64,000 nt of DNA, taken from assembly GCF_030816505.1 (NCBI RefSeq), contig NZ_JAUSYB010000001.1, forward strand, positions 4,117,138 through 4,181,137, in the 5' to 3' direction. The notes under the pieces are model-generated. The model was not told where the DNA came from. It saw nothing but the letters and a program-made list of their open reading frames with translations, and did not search any database. The translations under genes and the position numbers were made by a program. This document shows, one piece after another, positions 44,395-57,818 of the stretch. Source of the DNA: Microbacterium sp. W4I20 (GTDB taxonomy: Bacteria; Actinomycetota; Actinomycetes; Actinomycetales; Microbacteriaceae). The first letter of the stretch is position 1. Every line of letters starts with the position of its first letter.

Positions 44395-45111
44395 ATGAGA
44401 ATCCTCCCCCAGGGCACTCCGGCCGCCGTCCCCGACGGCGCACGACCACTCGGTGAAGGACCGTTCCTCGCACTGGCGGCGCAGATCGACTGGCACTACC
44501 GCAAGCCCGGCTGGCAGCCGGGGGAGCCGTCGACGATCTCGCCGATGCGGGTCGTACGCGACGACGAGCGGGGCCTCGTGGCGTGGCTCGCCGCGGGCAC
44601 CCTGCAGGAAGCGCAGGGAGCGCCGGACGGCCAGCGGGTGCGCACCGTCCCGCTCGCGCGCCGCTGGCTCGAAGAGCGCACGCGCATCGTCGAGGAGTGG
44701 TGGGGGAACGGCGTGCTGCGCATCGCACCCGCGGGGATGCCGTGGTCGGTCTGGCTCTTCTGGACCGACACCAGCGGTCCTGACTGGGTCTTCGCCGGCT
44801 GGTATGTGAACCTCGAGAACGCGCACCTGCGCACCGACCGCGACACGTACTCGTCCGATCACATCCTCGACGTCGAGATCGACGCCGACGGAGGCATCCA
44901 CCTCAAGGACGAGGACGAACTCGCGGCCGCGATCGAACAGGGGCGGCTCAGCCCTGAGCAGGCGGCACAGATCGAGCGTCATGCGGATGCCGCGATCGCG
45001 TCGTTCGAGGCGGGCGACTGGCCGTTCGACGCCGAATGGCGGCAGTGGCAGCCCGACCCGTCCTGGACGGTCCCCACCCTCGCCGGGTTGGACGAGCTCA
45101 GGCAGGGGTAA
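44395..45111 (+). CDS. DUF402 domain-containing protein
   Basis: A 238-residue protein with the DUF402 beta-barrel (about 55-190: GLVAWLAAGT, WSVWLFWTDTSGPDWVFAGWYVNLE, DHILDVEIDADGGIHLKDEDELAAA). Some DUF402 proteins are nucleoside phosphatases or bind RNA; the role here is unknown. Predicted leaderless. Followed closely by mazEF. Confidence 0.8.
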   Translation: MRILPQGTPAAVPDGARPLGEGPFLALAAQIDWHYRKPGWQPGEPSTISPMRVVRDDERGLVAWLAAGTLQEAQGAPDGQRVRTVPLARRWLEERTRIVEEWWGNGVLRIAPAGMPWSVWLFWTDTSGPDWVFAGWYVNLENAHLRTDRDTYSSDHILDVEIDADGGIHLKDEDELAAAIEQGRLSPEQAAQIERHADAAIASFEAGDWPFDAEWRQWQPDPSWTVPTLAGLDELRQG

Positions 45112-45115
45112 GTGT

Positions 45116-45138
45116 GTGCATCCCGAAATGGGATGCAC
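45116..45138. promoter_or_regulatory. Inverted repeat, probable mazEF operator
   Basis: GTGCATCCC-GAAAT-GGGATGCAC, 9-bp perfect arms, 5 bp before the -10 box TACTCT (45144-45149) that ends 6 nt before the antitoxin ATG. Its place over the -35 region suits self-repression by the toxin-antitoxin complex. Confidence 0.6.
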
Positions 45139-45155
45139 GGATGTACTCTGGATGC

Positions 45156-45389
45156 ATGAGCACACAGATCGCCCTCCGGCTTTCGGACGAGATGGTGGCG
45201 GAGCTCGACGCCCTGGTGTCCGCCGGCGCTGCTCCCAGCCGAACGGCGCTCGTCTCGGTGGCCATCTCTCGGGAGCTGCGCCGCAGGGCAGCGGAACACG
45301 ACGCGGAGATCCTGCGCACGCGCGGTGCGCACGATGATCTCGACTCGCTGGTGGACTGGACGACCGGCCACATCGAGATCGAGCGCTGA
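45156..45389 (+). CDS. mazE: MazE-like ribbon-helix-helix antitoxin
   Basis: A 77-residue protein that starts with a ribbon-helix-helix (STQIALRLSDEMVAELDALV, about 1-45) and ends in an acidic tail (HDDLDSLVDWTTGHIEIER) that should bind the toxin. ATG 45156 is chosen for the -10 box just upstream. The toxin gene follows after 2 nt. Confidence 0.85.
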   Translation: MSTQIALRLSDEMVAELDALVSAGAAPSRTALVSVAISRELRRRAAEHDAEILRTRGAHDDLDSLVDWTTGHIEIER

Positions 45390-45391
45390 CC

Positions 45392-45712
45392 GTGCGCGAG
45401 ATCTGCCTGGCGCGGCTCGACAAGACGCGTCCGGTGCTGATCCTCACTCGAGACGCCACCCGATCAGCGATGACGAAGGTGACAGTCGCACCGATCACCT
45501 CGACGGTGAAGGGCCTCAGCAGCGAAGTCCCCGTCGGCCCAGCGAACGGTCTCGATCACGCGTGTGCGATCTCGATCGACAACGTCCTCACGGTTCCCAT
45601 CTCCGCTCTGGGGCGAACGATCGGCTACCTCTCGGAACGGCAGGAAGCCCAGTTGGCCACGGCGGTGATGCTCGCGTTCGATCTCGACCTTCCTCGACCC
45701 TCCGGAGATTGA
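45392..45712 (+). CDS. mazF: MazF-type mRNA interferase toxin
   Basis: A 106-residue PemK/MazF toxin. It has REICLARLDKTRPVLILTRD, VTVAPITSTVKGLSSEVPVG and CAISIDNVLTVPISALG, the conserved core of the fold with the catalytic Arg and Thr (PITST). It cleaves mRNA at a short sequence when free of MazE. Starts at GTG, 2 nt after mazE. Confidence 0.88.
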   Translation: MREICLARLDKTRPVLILTRDATRSAMTKVTVAPITSTVKGLSSEVPVGPANGLDHACAISIDNVLTVPISALGRTIGYLSERQEAQLATAVMLAFDLDLPRPSGD

Positions 45713-45771
45713 TCGCGCTGCTCTGAGCAGAGGGACTTCCGCCCGACACCGGATGCTGATGACATGGTGCC

Positions 45772-46749
45772 ATGACGAACGTGCTGATCCTCGGCGGAAC
45801 AGGCTGGCTGTCCGGACGGGTGGCCCACCGGTGGCTGGATGCCGGGGCAGCGGTGACCTGCCTCGCCCGGGGTGAACGCCCGGCACCCGACGGCGCCGAG
45901 CTCGTGCGCGCCGATCGCGATGATCCGGAGGCGTATGCCGCGGTGACTGCCCGCGACTGGGATCACGTCGTCGACATCTCGTCCCGCGCCGAGCACGTCG
46001 ATGCCGCGGTCTCGGCACTCGGCGATCGCGCGGCGCAGTGGACCTACGTGTCGTCGGTGTCGGTGTACTCCGACGACGAGACGGTCGGCGCGGAGGAGTC
46101 GACGCCCCGGCATCCCGCCGCCCGACCGGGCGACGAGTACGAGTACGGTGCGCAGAAGGTCGCCGCAGAGGATGCTGTGGCGGCTCTGGGGGACCGGGCT
46201 CTGATCGTGCGCCCCGGGCTCATCGTCGGCGCGGGCGACCCGAGTGATCGGTTCGGCTACTGGGCGGCGGCCTTCCTGCGGGCCGGTGACGAAGTGGTGC
46301 TGCTTCCTCCCGTCGAGGGGCGTTCGACGCAGGTGATCGACGTCGACGACCTCGCCGCCCACCTCGTCACCGCCGCGATCAGCGGACAGTCGGGGGCCGT
46401 GAACGCCGTCGGGGACGTGCATCCGTTCGCCGAGGTGCTGGCCTCCATACGCGTGGCGTCGGGGCACTCCGGCGACACAGCGATCGCCGAGGAGGACTGG
46501 CTCGTGGCACAGGGCGTCGAGCACTGGGCGGGGGAGCGGTCGCTGCCCCTGTGGCTCCCGCCGGACATGCCCGGATTCATGACGCGCTCGAACGCCGCGT
46601 TCCGAGTGAGCGGCGGCACACTCCGGCCATTGACCGAGACCATCGCAGACGTCGTCGCCGATGAGAGAGCGCGCGGAGTCGACCGGGCGAGGCGAGCCGG
46701 TCTCACCCGGGCCGAGGAGCGGGCGCTGCTGGCCGAACTCGCTCGCTAG
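45772..46749 (+). CDS. NAD(P)-dependent epimerase/dehydratase family protein
   Basis: A 325-residue short-chain dehydrogenase of the extended type. Nucleotide site [11 protein letters not shown] (residues 4-14) and catalytic YxxxK in [11 protein letters not shown]; the Ser is in [11 protein letters not shown]. Substrate unknown. Its stop codon overlaps the -10 box of thiM. Confidence 0.8.
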   Translation: MTNVLILGGTGWLSGRVAHRWLDAGAAVTCLARGERPAPDGAELVRADRDDPEAYAAVTARDWDHVVDISSRAEHVDAAVSALGDRAAQWTYVSSVSVYSDDETVGAEESTPRHPAARPGDEYEYGAQKVAAEDAVAALGDRALIVRPGLIVGAGDPSDRFGYWAAAFLRAGDEVVLLPPVEGRSTQVIDVDDLAAHLVTAAISGQSGAVNAVGDVHPFAEVLASIRVASGHSGDTAIAEEDWLVAQGVEHWAGERSLPLWLPPDMPGFMTRSNAAFRVSGGTLRPLTETIADVVADERARGVDRARRAGLTRAEERALLAELAR

Positions 46750-46752
46750 ACT
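46747..46752 (+). promoter_or_regulatory. -10 box (TAGACT) of the thiM operon
   Basis: TAGACT overlaps the stop codon of the epimerase gene; the transcript would start about 46759, at the first base of the riboswitch. Confidence 0.5.
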
Positions 46753-46759
46753 TCGAGGC

Positions 46760-46838
46760 AGTGACACGGGGTGCCGCATCCGCGGCTGAGAACAGACCCG
46801 TCGAACCTGATCTAGTTCGTACTAGCGAAGGGATGTCG
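46760..46838 (+). ncRNA. TPP riboswitch (THI element)
   Basis: The conserved parts are present in order: ACGGGGTGCC, GGCTGAGA, ACCCGTCGAACCTGATCTAG and AGCGAAGGGA, with GACA/TGTC closing the P1 stem. It binds thiamine pyrophosphate. It ends at the RBS of thiM (AAGGGA), so translation control is likely, as the binding state would hide or free the RBS. Confidence 0.93.
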
Positions 46839-46841
46839 CCC

Positions 46842-47690
46842 ATGAGCGATCGTCTGCGTCCAGAATCCGTCTCCGACCTGCCCGTCTCGGCCGGCGCACT
46901 GCTGAAGGCGCTGCGCGACGCCCCACCTCTCACGCACTGCATCACGAACGCGGTGGTCACCGGCTTCACGGCCAACGTGCTGCTCGCGGTCGGTGCGGCG
47001 CCGGCCATGGTCGACATCGTCGGCGAGTCCGAGATGTTCGCCGGGATCGCCTCGGGGCTGCTGATCAACCTCGGCACGCCCACGCCGGAGCAGCGGGCGG
47101 CGAGCCTCGAGGCGGTCGCTGGAGCCGCAGCATCCGGCACTCCCTGGGTGCTCGACCCGGTGGCCGTCGGTGCCCTGCCGGTCCGCACGCCGCTCGCGCG
47201 GGGACTGGTCGAGCGGCGTCCCACCGCGATCCGCGGCAACGCCTCCGAGATCCTGGCCCTCGCCGGGCTCAGCACCGGCGGGCGCGGTGTGGATGCCACC
47301 GACAGCACGGATGCCGCGGCAGACGCAGCCGTCTCACTCGCGCAGCAGTTCGGCAGCGTCGTCGCCGTCTCGGGCCCGATCGACCTGATCACGGACGGGC
47401 ATCGCGTGCTGCGACTCTCGAACGGACACGAACTGCTCACCCGCGTCACCGGAGGAGGCTGTGCGCTGGGCGCGGTGATGGCGGCCTTCCTCGGTGCCGC
47501 CCGGGCCACCGGTGCCGACGCGCTCACCGCCGTCGCCTCCGCCAGTCTCGTGTACACGGTCGCGGCCGAGCACGCCGCGGAGAAGGCGGCCGGCCCCGGC
47601 AGCTTCGCGGTCGCACTGCTGGATGCGTTGGCTTCGGTGTCGCCGGCCGATCTCGTCACCGCGGGCCGCGTCGAGAGCAGCGTCCGGTGA
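46842..47690 (+). CDS. thiM: Hydroxyethylthiazole kinase
   Basis: A 282-residue ribokinase-like enzyme that phosphorylates the thiazole moiety for thiamine salvage. It has [49 protein letters not shown] and the anion hole [18 protein letters not shown] 46842 is chosen for AAGGGA 8 nt upstream; ATG 46833 is inside the riboswitch. Overlaps the next gene by GTGA. Confidence 0.94.
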   Translation: MSDRLRPESVSDLPVSAGALLKALRDAPPLTHCITNAVVTGFTANVLLAVGAAPAMVDIVGESEMFAGIASGLLINLGTPTPEQRAASLEAVAGAAASGTPWVLDPVAVGALPVRTPLARGLVERRPTAIRGNASEILALAGLSTGGRGVDATDSTDAAADAAVSLAQQFGSVVAVSGPIDLITDGHRVLRLSNGHELLTRVTGGGCALGAVMAAFLGAARATGADALTAVASASLVYTVAAEHAAEKAAGPGSFAVALLDALASVSPADLVTAGRVESSVR

Positions 47691-49838
47691 ACCCCGACTA
47701 CTCGCTCTACCTCGTCACGGATCCCGCACTCTGCGGCGAGCGAGGCGTCGTCGAGACCGTTCGGCAGGCGGTCGACGGGGGAGTGCGCGTCGTGCAGCTC
47801 CGCGACAAGTCCGCATCGGATGCCGAGACCGCCGACCAGCTCGTCGAACTGTCGCGCGTGATCGAGGGCCGAGCGCTGCTCGTCGTGAACGACCGGCTGG
47901 ATGCCGCACTGGCCGCCAGGGCGCGAGGCGCCCGCGTCGACGGCGTGCATCTGGGGCAGGGCGACGCCTCCGTCCTCCGTGCCCGGGAGGCTCTCGGACC
48001 GGAGGCGATCATCGGCCTCACCGCGAACAGTTCCGCGCACCTGGCCGCGGCCCTTGCACTCCCGGCGGGAACCGTCGACTACCTCGGCGTCGGCGTGATC
48101 CGCCCCACCAGCACCAAGCCCGACCATCCGCCGGCTCTGGGAATCGAGGGCTTCCGTGTCTTCGCCGCGGAGAGCCCGCTCCCGTGCGTCGCGATCGGCG
48201 GGGTGGGTATCGACGACACCGACGCGCTGCGCGATGCGGGCGCCGCCGGGCTGGCCGTCGTCTCCGCTCTGTGCGCCGCCGAAGACCCGCGCGCGGTGGC
48301 GAGGGAGTTCCGTCGACGCTGGCATGCCGGTGCGGTGCCGCGCGTCCTCAGCATCGCCGGCAGTGACCCCTCAGGAGGCGCGGGCATCCAAGCCGACCTC
48401 AAGTCGATCGCGGCGAACGGCGGCTACGGGATGGCGGCGGTCACCGCGCTCACCGCGCAGAACACGCACGGGGTGCGCGGAGTGCACGTGCCGCCGGCGG
48501 AGTTCCTGCACGCACAGCTGACGGCCATCTCGGATGACATCGCGGTCGACGCGGTGAAGATCGGGATGCTGGCGAACGCCGAGGTGATCCGAACCGTGGC
48601 CGCCTGGCTCGACGTCGTGCGTCCGCCGATCGTCGTGCTCGACCCGGTCATGGTCGCGACATCCGGGGACAGACTGCTCGAAGCGGAGGCCGAACGCGAG
48701 CTGCGGGGGGCTGCTGGTCCGCGCTGACGTCGTGACTCCGAACCTCGCCGAGCTCGCAGTGCTCGCCGGACGAGACGTCGTCGGATGGGCCGATGCGCTG
48801 GCCGCCGCGGAGGAGCTCTCCGCCGAGATCGGCGCCGCGGTGCTCGTCAAGGGCGGACATCTCGAGGGGGAGGAGGCGCCCGACGCGTTGATCGACGCGC
48901 GTCGAGGACTCCGCGAAGAGTTCGCGGGCGCCCGGATCGCCACGGCCGGCACCCACGGCACCGGCTGCTCCCTTTCTTCCGCGCTCGCGACCCGTCTCGC
49001 GCTCGGCGAGGATCCGCGGCAGGCCGTGGCCTCCGCTCGCGCGTGGCTGCGGGAGTCGCTCCGGGACGGCGACGCCCTGCGCGTCGGCACCGGGCACGGT
49101 CCGGTCAGCCACTTCGCGGGGCTGTGGAGCCGGGGCGGCGTAGACACACGCCCGACTCCGGCACGGGTCGCGGCGGACTGGTGGCAGCACATCTCCGGCA
49201 TCCGCGATGCGATCGACGACCTGCCTTTCATCCGCAGGCTCGCCGACGGCACGCTCGAGCGAGAGCCGTTCCTGTTCTACCTCGCTCAGGACGCGCTGTA
49301 TCTGCGCGAATACGCCCGGGTGCTCGCCGAGGCCGCACGGCTCGCGCCGACCTCCGATGAGCAGGCGTTCTGGGCGCACTCGGCGCACGGATCCATCGTC
49401 GGCGAGCTCGAGCTCCACGCGTCGTGGCTGACGCCCGAGCAGGGGGTGGGCGCTCAGACCTCCTCCGCCGCTCCGTCATCGGCGACCACCGCGTACCTCG
49501 ATCACCTGCGCTCGGTCGCGTTCGGCGGCGACTATGCCGAACTCGTCGCCGCGATCCTCCCGTGCTTCTGGCTGTACACGGACCTCGGACGACGCCTCCA
49601 CGCGGGAGAATTCGGCGCCGCCGCGCGAGACCCGCAGCATCCGTACGCCTCCTGGTTGGCGACGTACGCGGATCCCGCCTTCGAGGAGGCCACCGCGCAG
49701 GCGATAGCTCACGTCTCCGGAGCCGCGTCGACGGCGGATGCCGAGACCAGAGCGCGCATGCTCCGGGCGTTCGAGGTATCGAGCGCGCACGAACTCGCCT
49801 TCTTCGCCGCACCGATGGACCGGCATCCGGTCGTGTGA
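47687..49838 (+). CDS. ThiE-ThiD-TenA trifunctional thiamine protein, with one-base frameshift
   Basis: Domains in order: ThiE thiamine-phosphate synthase (1-210; [26 protein letters not shown]), ThiD HMP-phosphate kinase (from about 215; [32 protein letters not shown]) and TenA-like thiaminase II domain (from about 490; [22 protein letters not shown] to the end). One extra G in the run 48705-48710 breaks the frame inside ThiD; without it the protein is 716 residues. A similar fusion (theD) is known in Corynebacterium. Under the TPP riboswitch, with thiM. Confidence 0.87.
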
Positions 49839-49872
49839 CGGCACGGATTTGCGGATGCTGCGCCGCCCGCGC

Positions 49873-49878
49873 TACTGT
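49873..49878 (+). promoter_or_regulatory. -10 box (TACTGT) of the arg leader ORF
   Basis: TACTGT ends 6 nt before ATG 49885, predicting a leaderless mRNA that begins with the leader peptide. Confidence 0.5.
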
Positions 49879-49884
49879 CGCGAC

Positions 49885-49965
49885 ATGCCTTCGGCCGTCT
49901 CCGCTTCGATCACGCTTCCGAGCGTCGTCGTCGTGCGCCGACGCCGCGGCGGCCGCCGACTGTAG
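49885..49965 (+). CDS. Arg-rich 26-residue leader peptide candidate upstream of argC
   Basis: A 26-codon ORF begins MPSAVSASITLP, continues with four Val codons, then RRRRGGRRL and a TAG. It has six Arg codons (CGC/CGA) in its last ten. A -10 hexamer lies 6 nt before the ATG, so it would be read from a leaderless mRNA. Its place just before the arginine operon fits an attenuation leader that stalls when Arg-tRNA is scarce. No homologue is known to me. Confidence 0.55.
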   Translation: MPSAVSASITLPSVVVVRRRRGGRRL

Positions 49966-50065
49966 GCGACCCCGTACTCCTGCCCGCGTGCGCGTGGCGG
50001 TCGAGTGCCGAGGTCGCCGCCTCCGGCCCCGCCCATGGCCCCGGATTCCTCGGGGGCCCGACCGT
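49966..50065 (+). promoter_or_regulatory. Structured leader between the Arg-rich ORF and argC
   Basis: GGCGACC just after the leader stop can pair with GGTCGCC at 50012-50018, and a second hairpin GGCCCC/GGGGCC (50037-50058) precedes argC. The Arg codons themselves are GC-rich and can pair with this region. This is consistent with alternative structures of an attenuator, but there is no U-run. Confidence 0.35.
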
Positions 50066-50071
50066 TAAGGT
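50066..50071 (+). promoter_or_regulatory. -10 box (TAAGGT) of argC
   Basis: TAAGGT ends 6 nt before ATG 50078. argC may therefore also have its own leaderless promoter, separate from the leader ORF promoter. Confidence 0.5.
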
Positions 50072-50077
50072 AGAAGC

Positions 50078-51121
50078 ATGACGTATTCCGTCGCCGTCTC
50101 CGGCGCATCCGGCTATGCGGGCGGCGAGATCCTGCGCCTCCTCGCCGATCATCCCGACATCGAGATCCGCACCGTCACGGCGCATTCGAATGCCGGGCAG
50201 CCCCTCGTCGACCACCAGCCGCACCTGCGCTCGCTCGCGCATCTCACTCTGCAGGACACCACTCCCGAGACGCTCGCCGGGCACGACATCGTGGTGCTGG
50301 CACTCCCGCACGGGCAGTCGGGGCAGTACACCGACGCGCTGGGAGACACCCCGCTCGTGATCGACGCGGGAGCCGACCACCGACTCACCTCCCGCGCCGC
50401 CTGGGACGCCTTCTACGGCGGTGAGTTCCACGACGCGTGGACGTACGGGGTCCCCGAGCTCCTGGTCGCCGGCGGCAAGCAGCGCGAGCACCTGCGCGGA
50501 GCGACACGCATCGCGGCACCCGGGTGCAACGCCTCCACGGTGAGCCTCAGCCTCGCCCCCGGTATCGCTGCGGGGGTGATCGACCCGTCCGACATCGTCT
50601 CGGTGCTCGCGGTCGGACCGTCGGGTGCGGGCAAGAGCCTCAAGACCAACCTGCTCGCCAGCGAGATCCTGGGCAGCGCGAACCCCTACGCGGTCGGCGG
50701 CACCCACCGCCACATCCCGGAGATCCAGCAGGCGCTGGGCGCGGCGGGGGGCCAGGACGTCCGTATCTCGTTCACTCCGGTGCTGGTGCCGATGTCGCGC
50801 GGGATCCTCGCGACCTCGACGGCCCCGATCGTCGACGGCGTGAGCGACGCGCAGATCCGCGCGGCATGGGAGAGCGCCTACGGCGACGAGACCTTCGTGC
50901 AACTGCTCCCCGAGGGGCGCTTCCCGCGCACCGCCGACGTGCTCGGCGCCAACACCGCGCTGATCGGTCTCGCGATCGATCGCGCGGCGAACCGGGTGAC
51001 GGTCGTCACCGCGGTCGACAACCTCGTCAAGGGCACCGCGGGAGCGGCCGTCCAGTCCATGAATCTCGCGCTCGGCCTTCCCGAAGGCCGCGCCCTCTCA
51101 GTCAACGGAGTCGCACCATGA
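50078..51121 (+). CDS. argC: N-acetyl-gamma-glutamyl-phosphate reductase
   Basis: A 347-residue NADPH enzyme. N-terminal [18 protein letters not shown] and the catalytic Cys in [10 protein letters not shown] (about residue 150). Third step of arginine synthesis. First gene of argCJBDFH; all following junctions are overlaps. Confidence 0.96.
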   Translation: MTYSVAVSGASGYAGGEILRLLADHPDIEIRTVTAHSNAGQPLVDHQPHLRSLAHLTLQDTTPETLAGHDIVVLALPHGQSGQYTDALGDTPLVIDAGADHRLTSRAAWDAFYGGEFHDAWTYGVPELLVAGGKQREHLRGATRIAAPGCNASTVSLSLAPGIAAGVIDPSDIVSVLAVGPSGAGKSLKTNLLASEILGSANPYAVGGTHRHIPEIQQALGAAGGQDVRISFTPVLVPMSRGILATSTAPIVDGVSDAQIRAAWESAYGDETFVQLLPEGRFPRTADVLGANTALIGLAIDRAANRVTVVTAVDNLVKGTAGAAVQSMNLALGLPEGRALSVNGVAP

Positions 51122-52275
51122 GTGTCACCGCCCCCGCAGGATTCGAGGCGGCGGGTGTCGCCGCCGGCTTGAAGTCGACCGGAAAGCCGGACGTCGCGGT
51201 GGTCGTGAACCGCGGACCCCGCAAGGTCGGCGCTGCCGTCTTCACCAGCAACCGTGCCAAGGCGAACCCGATCATCTGGTCGCAGCAGGTCGTCGCCGAC
51301 CGTGTGGTCGAGGCCGTGGTGCTCAACTCCGGCGGCGCGAACTGCTTCACCGGCAGCTTCGGATTCCAGACCGCGCATCAGACCGCCGAGAAGGCGGGCG
51401 AGCTGCTCGGAGTGAGCGCCGGCGACGTGCTGATCTGTTCGACCGGGCTGATCGGCGTGGGCGATGAGGTCTTCCGCGGCAAGGTGCTCGACGGCACCGC
51501 CCAGGCGATCGCGGCGCTCAGTGCCGACGGGGGCCAGGCCGCCGCGGAGGCGATCATGACCACCGATTCCGTGTCGAAGACGGCTGTCGTCTCGCGGAAC
51601 GGCTGGACGATCGGCGGCATGGCGAAGGGCGCAGGGATGCTGGCGCCCGGGCTTGCGACGATGCTCGTGGTGATCACGACCGACGCGGTCCTCGAGCCGC
51701 TTCAGGCCGACGAGGCGCTGCGCCGGGCGACGGGGCAGACCTTCGACCGCCTCGACTCCGACGGCTGCATGTCGACCAACGACCAGGTCACGCTGCTCGC
51801 CAACGGCGCCTCCGAGATCGCTCCCGACCCGGACGACTTCGCGGACGCACTCACCGAGCTCTGTCTCGAACTCGCCGTGAAGCTGCAGGGCGACGCCGAG
51901 GGCGCCAGCCACGACATCACCATCGAGGTGCAGCACGCGGCATCCGAGAAGGACGCGGTCGAAGTCGGTCGCTCCGTCGCCCGCAACAACCTCTTCAAGG
52001 CGGCGATCTTCGGCAACGACCCCAACTGGGGGCGGGTGCTCGCCGCGATCGGCACCACCGGCGCACAGTTCGACCCGTACGACGTCGACGTCTGGATGAA
52101 CGGCGTGCGCGTGTGCAGCGAGGGCGGTCCCGACCGGCCGCGCGAGGAGGTCGACCTCACCCCGCGCGCCACGCACCTGGTGATCGATCTGAAGTCGGGC
52201 GACGCGACGGCGACGATCCTCACCAACGATCTCACCCACGATTACGTGCACGAGAACAGCGCGTACGCCTCATGA
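51118..52275 (+). CDS. argJ: Bifunctional ornithine acetyltransferase/N-acetylglutamate synthase
   Basis: A 385-residue ArgJ. Self-cleavage site before Thr181 in [13 protein letters not shown], with the usual GANCFTG and [24 protein letters not shown]. It recycles the acetyl group from N-acetylornithine to glutamate. ATGA overlap on both sides. Confidence 0.96.
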   Translation: MSVTAPAGFEAAGVAAGLKSTGKPDVAVVVNRGPRKVGAAVFTSNRAKANPIIWSQQVVADRVVEAVVLNSGGANCFTGSFGFQTAHQTAEKAGELLGVSAGDVLICSTGLIGVGDEVFRGKVLDGTAQAIAALSADGGQAAAEAIMTTDSVSKTAVVSRNGWTIGGMAKGAGMLAPGLATMLVVITTDAVLEPLQADEALRRATGQTFDRLDSDGCMSTNDQVTLLANGASEIAPDPDDFADALTELCLELAVKLQGDAEGASHDITIEVQHAASEKDAVEVGRSVARNNLFKAAIFGNDPNWGRVLAAIGTTGAQFDPYDVDVWMNGVRVCSEGGPDRPREEVDLTPRATHLVIDLKSGDATATILTNDLTHDYVHENSAYAS

Positions 52276-53185
52276 CCGACATCCAGGACACCCCCGCCGA
52301 GGTCGCTGCGCAGAAGGCGACCACGCTGATCGAGTCGCTGCCGTGGCTGAAGAAGTTCCGCGATCAGATCGTGGTGATCAAGTACGGCGGCAACGCCATG
52401 GTGTCCGAAGAGCTGCAGGACGCCTTCGCGCAGGACATCGCTTATCTCCGCAACGTCGGGGTGCAGCCGGTCGTCGTGCACGGCGGCGGGCCGCAGATCT
52501 CCGACATGCTGCAGCGGCTCGAGATCCCGAGCGAGTTCAAGGGCGGCTACCGTGTCACGAACACCGAAGCGATCAGCGTGGTGCGCATGGTGCTCACCGG
52601 ACAGGTGAACCCGCAACTGGTGTCGAAGATCAACTCGCACGGCCCGATCGCCACCGGCCTCAGCGGCGAGGACGCCGGGCTCTTCGGCGGTCGCCGACGC
52701 GGCGTGGTCATCGACGGGCTCGAGGTCGACCTCGGCCGCGTCGGCGATGTCGTCGAAGTGGATCCGACGCCGGTGCTCGACCACCTCGCCGCCGGACGCG
52801 TGCCCGTGGTCTCGAGCATCGCGCCCGACCTCGATCACCCCGGCCAGTCTCTGAACGTGAACGCGGATGCCGCTGCGGCAGCGCTCGCCGTGGCTCTCGG
52901 AGCCCGCAAGCTCGTGGTCCTCACGGACGTCCCCGGCCTCTACGCCGACTGGCCCAACCGCGACTCGCTCGTGTCGCATCTGACGGCGGCGCAGCTCATC
53001 GAGATGCTGCCGACGCTCGAATCGGGGATGATCCCCAAGATGCGCGCCTGTCTCGACGCCGTCGAGGGCGGCGTGGACGCTGCGGCGATCATCGACGGAC
53101 GGGTGCCGCACTCGGTGCTCGTCGAGCTCTTCACCAGCAAGGGAATCGGAACCGAAGTGGTACTCGGAAAGACGGAGGTGACGGC

Positions 53186-53189
<4 letters not shown>
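52272..53189 (+). CDS. argB: Acetylglutamate kinase
   Basis: A 305-residue amino acid kinase. N-terminal extension, then [25 protein letters not shown] and the nucleotide region [20 protein letters not shown]. The N-terminal extension is the kind seen in arginine-inhibited hexameric NAGK, so feedback inhibition is likely. Confidence 0.96.
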
Positions 53190-56747
<3,558 letters not shown>

Positions 56748-56800
56748 TCGGCGCGGTGGCGCGGCGGGGCGCGGCGGGGCGGCCGCGGCGGGTCTGACGG

Positions 56801-56886
56801 CTGACGTTTCGCGGAGCATCCGACGTTTCGCGGATGGATCTACTTGAATCGCTCCGTGAGATGTCGTCGGGACCGTGAAACGTCAG
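56801..56886. repeat. Repeats (GACGTTTCGCGGA type) left of the DUF559 gene
   Basis: GACGTTTCGCGGA occurs at 56803-56815 and 56822-56834, and the reverse orientation (ending GAAACGTCAG) at 56872-56886, so CTGACGTTTC and GAAACGTCAG form a 10-bp inverted repeat. The last copy covers the DUF559 stop. Confidence 0.6.
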
Positions 56887-57719
56887 CGTGGCATCCGCAC
56901 CCTGCGGAGCGCGCCGATGACTGCCGCCTGCACGGTCGGCCAGTCGTGCACGATCTGGGCGTAGTCGAACCGCAAGGTTTCGTAGCCGAGGCGCGATGCC
57001 GCGGCATCCCGAACCCGATCGTGGTGTCGGAGGGTGTCGGAGCCATGGTTCTCCTGTCCATCGGCCTCGAGGATGAGCGCGCCGGCGACGACGAAATCGA
57101 CTCGGCCGACCCCGGCGATGTCGATCTGGCAGTCGAGTCGAAGACCGAGGAGATGGAGTCTCAGGCGGAGGAGCGATTCCAGACCGCTGTCGGCATCCGG
57201 GCGCGCGAGATCGAGGAGCCACCTCGCGGTGATGGGCAATGACGCGCGAAGTCGCGCCCGCACCGACCTCGAGAGTCTCTGGAGCCGCCAAGCCGACTCG
57301 TACGCCGCGAAGAACGCTTCATCTCCGGCACAGCGGCGGAGATGCCGGAGTGCGATCTCGATGCTGGCGGACCCAAGCGGAGGGAGACCGTCGTAGTAAT
57401 GAGACACGCAGGTGCAGTGCAGGTGCGAGAGCGGATGTTGCTTTGGTCTGAGCCAGACGTGCGGACCATCTTCTGCCGGGAGCACCCAGATACCTGCGTC
57501 GCGCAGCACACTCACGCACGTCAGAGCCCCGCCGTGGGCGGTCGCGGCGCTCTCATTCTTGCCGAGGGGGCGTGTGGCGAACACTCCGTTGCGCACGCGC
57601 TGGATGTTTCCGTGTCTGACCTGGTCGGCGAGATGCTGCCTCGTGAATCCGAAGGAGAGGAGTTGACGCCCTCGCGCCATACCCCCGAGGCGTTCGATCG
57701 TGTCCTTGGCTGAAAGCAT
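56883..57719 (-). CDS. DUF559 domain protein, AbiEi/endonuclease-like
   Basis: A 278-residue protein. N-terminal helix-turn-helix-like region (GGMARGRQLLSFGFTRQHLADQVRHG, IQRVRNGVFA), as in AbiEi-type antitoxin/transcription factor domains. C-terminal DUF559 domain (about 180-270: VGRVDFVVAGALILEADGQENH, DRVRDAAASRLGYETLRF) related to Vsr-type nucleases, with the acidic catalytic positions present. Start ATG 57719 lies 6 nt after CATCTT. It is bounded by copies of the same short repeat on both sides. Role unknown. Confidence 0.78.
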   Translation of the reverse strand: MLSAKDTIERLGGMARGRQLLSFGFTRQHLADQVRHGNIQRVRNGVFATRPLGKNESAATAHGGALTCVSVLRDAGIWVLPAEDGPHVWLRPKQHPLSHLHCTCVSHYYDGLPPLGSASIEIALRHLRRCAGDEAFFAAYESAWRLQRLSRSVRARLRASLPITARWLLDLARPDADSGLESLLRLRLHLLGLRLDCQIDIAGVGRVDFVVAGALILEADGQENHGSDTLRHHDRVRDAAASRLGYETLRFDYAQIVHDWPTVQAAVIGALRRVRMPR

Positions 57720-57818
57720 GACCCCAAGATGGCTCCCGGGTCGTCGTTGACGGGCGCCATATTCGCCGTCGGGAACAAGTGCGGCGCGGCTCGAGGATGT
57801 GGAGGACAGTTGTGAGTC

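Noticed and set aside
41559..44417. 952-codon open frame antisense to pheT
   Set aside because: It is a GC-rich shadow of pheT. Its composition is Arg/Asp/Gly-heavy with no recognisable domain, and pheT has full family similarity.
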